From NCBI RefSeq assembly GCF_002311515.1, contig NZ_DCAO01000008.1:20666-27695 (forward strand): DNA of 7,030 bases. The letters run 5' to 3'. Below are positions 6,032-7,030 of the stretch, in pieces; position 1 is the stretch's first letter, and each line of letters begins with the position of its first letter. Both the position numbers and the translations under genes were made by a program. The notes under the pieces are model-generated. The model had not been told where the DNA came from, searched no databases, and saw only the letters and a program-made list of their open reading frames with translations. Source of the DNA: Thalassospira sp. UBA1131. Its GTDB lineage: Bacteria; Pseudomonadota; Alphaproteobacteria; Rhodospirillales; Thalassospiraceae.

Positions 6032-7021
6032 ATGACTAGCGCAAAAACAAACAGTTACAGGAATGTTGCGCTCGCTTCGATTTTCGGAGCGGTTATTTTC
6101 CTGTATATTGGGCTTTTCGCCGGAATTGATCTTTCTCCAACTCCGGAAGGTTTCGAGACAGAAACCGTCGAAGTCACGGCAGATGAAGCCGTTATCAAAA
6201 AGAAGAAAACGGTTTATCGCCGCGGTCCTGAAGTCATCGCACTCAGCCAGTATTTCAAAAGCATCGGCTATCACCTCAATGAGGTAGGCGAAGTTCCGCG
6301 CGTCTATATCAAGCGCGTGCCCGAAGGCCTTGGCGAACTGGCATCAGTTGAAGAGCGCAAACAGCTTTTCCTGAAAATCATGTTGCCGCTGGCCATGCGC
6401 GTGAACGAAGAAATCACCGCGCGCCGTGAACGCCTGATGGCCATTCAGGCCAAGGGCATTTCCGGCACCCCGGTCAGCCAGGCCGATCAGCAATGGGTCA
6501 ATCAGCTGATGAAGCGCTATCGCGTGACCGATGGCGGCATCAACGCCCTGCTTGAGCGCATTGACGTTATCCCGACCTCGCTGATCCTTGCCCAGTCGGC
6601 AGAGGAAAGTGGTTGGGGCACGTCACGCTTTGTGCGCAAAGGCAACGCCCTGTTTGGTCAATGGGCCTGGGGCGACGATGAAGGCATCGTGCCGAAAGAT
6701 CGCGAAGATGGCAAAACCCACGTCATCAAGGCCTTTGGTAGCCTGATGGACAGTGTGCGCGCCTATGCACGCAACATCAACTCGCATCCGGCCTATCAGG
6801 AATTGCGCGAACGTCGCGCAACCCTTCGCGCCGAAGGCAAGTTTATCAGTGGCTGGGAACTGGCCGAGACCCTGACCAAATATTCCGAGCGCGGCGAGGA
6901 ATATGTCGACAGCCTGCATGCGATCATGAGTGTGAACGGCCTGAACGAGCTTGATGGTCTTGATTTTGCGGCAGGCGACGTCCCGCCGCCGCCAAAGGTG
7001 CTCGCCGCCCTTGAGGAATAA
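6032..7021 (+). CDS. Bax-like membrane-anchored glucosaminidase (GH73-type peptidoglycan hydrolase)
   Basis: 329-residue protein resembling the Bax family (COG2992), whose C-terminal domain is related to GH73 N-acetylglucosaminidases such as the FlgJ muramidase domain and is expected to cut glycan strands of peptidoglycan. A short polar N-terminus is followed by one hydrophobic segment (about 11-31), giving an inner-membrane anchor with a periplasmic body. K56-K59 form a basic patch. The middle part (VPRVYIKRVPEGL, then an ERKQLFLKIMLPLAMRVNEEI helix) is characteristic of Bax relatives. The catalytic domain carries AQSAEESGWGTSRF with E192 as the probable catalytic acid, then GNALFGQWAW and the YARNINSHPAYQELR stretch. 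The C-terminus is complete (TAA 7019-7021) with a short proline run before it. ATG 6032 was chosen on its ribosome site; ATG 5999 is the alternative. It stands 269 bp from its upstream neighbour, so it is probably transcribed separately. Confidence 0.92.
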   Translation: MTSAKTNSYRNVALASIFGAVIFLYIGLFAGIDLSPTPEGFETETVEVTADEAVIKKKKTVYRRGPEVIALSQYFKSIGYHLNEVGEVPRVYIKRVPEGLGELASVEERKQLFLKIMLPLAMRVNEEITARRERLMAIQAKGISGTPVSQADQQWVNQLMKRYRVTDGGINALLERIDVIPTSLILAQSAEESGWGTSRFVRKGNALFGQWAWGDDEGIVPKDREDGKTHVIKAFGSLMDSVRAYARNINSHPAYQELRERRATLRAEGKFISGWELAETLTKYSERGEEYVDSLHAIMSVNGLNELDGLDFAAGDVPPPPKVLAALEE

Positions 7022-7030
7022 TCCCAAGGG

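Noticed and set aside
1..7030. CRISPR array, tRNA, insertion sequence, toxin-antitoxin or phage features
   Set aside because: No direct-repeat series, tRNA cloverleaf, transposase or terminal repeats were found. The gaps are short and all long reading frames are accounted for.

Overview
The window is an ordinary-looking stretch of bacterial chromosome with eight complete protein genes, all on the + strand. Moderate-to-high GC, family content and protein style point to an alphaproteobacterium. The Nfu-type NifU protein with an N-terminal Nfu domain, the DUF2333 membrane protein and the membrane-anchored Bax-like glucosaminidase would suit a marine Rhodospirillales such as Thalassospira. That genus placement is inference from general impression, not from a search. 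I see no mobile element, CRISPR array, tRNA or rRNA.

Layout: galE (32-1027, UDP-glucose 4-epimerase) is followed after 141 bp by a GT2 glycosyltransferase with a GTG start (1169-2017); together they suggest supply and use of a sugar nucleotide for a surface glycan. Next is ppa (2175-2699, family I inorganic pyrophosphatase), which ends in a strong intrinsic terminator (2737-2778). Beyond it lies a probable three-gene unit: a macro-domain ADP-ribosyl hydrolase-like protein (2871-3416, GTG start), a YkuD-type L,D-transpeptidase-like protein (3444-3986) and a DUF2333 membrane protein (4056-5030). A NifU/Nfu iron-sulfur scaffold or carrier gene follows on its own (5193-5762). After a 269-bp gap containing inverted repeats comes a membrane-anchored Bax/GH73-like glucosaminidase (6032-7021).

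Functionally the window mixes housekeeping (ppa, nfu, galE) with envelope genes (GT2, YkuD-type protein, DUF2333, Bax-like hydrolase). No clearly new system is visible. The points most worth a second look are the Asp-to-Cys change at the usual catalytic position of the macro domain, the in-frame single-stop junction between the macro-domain and YkuD-type genes, the YkuD-type protein's lack of a signal peptide, an A8 tract in the glycosyltransferase gene, and the conserved DUF2333 protein of unknown function among wall enzymes.
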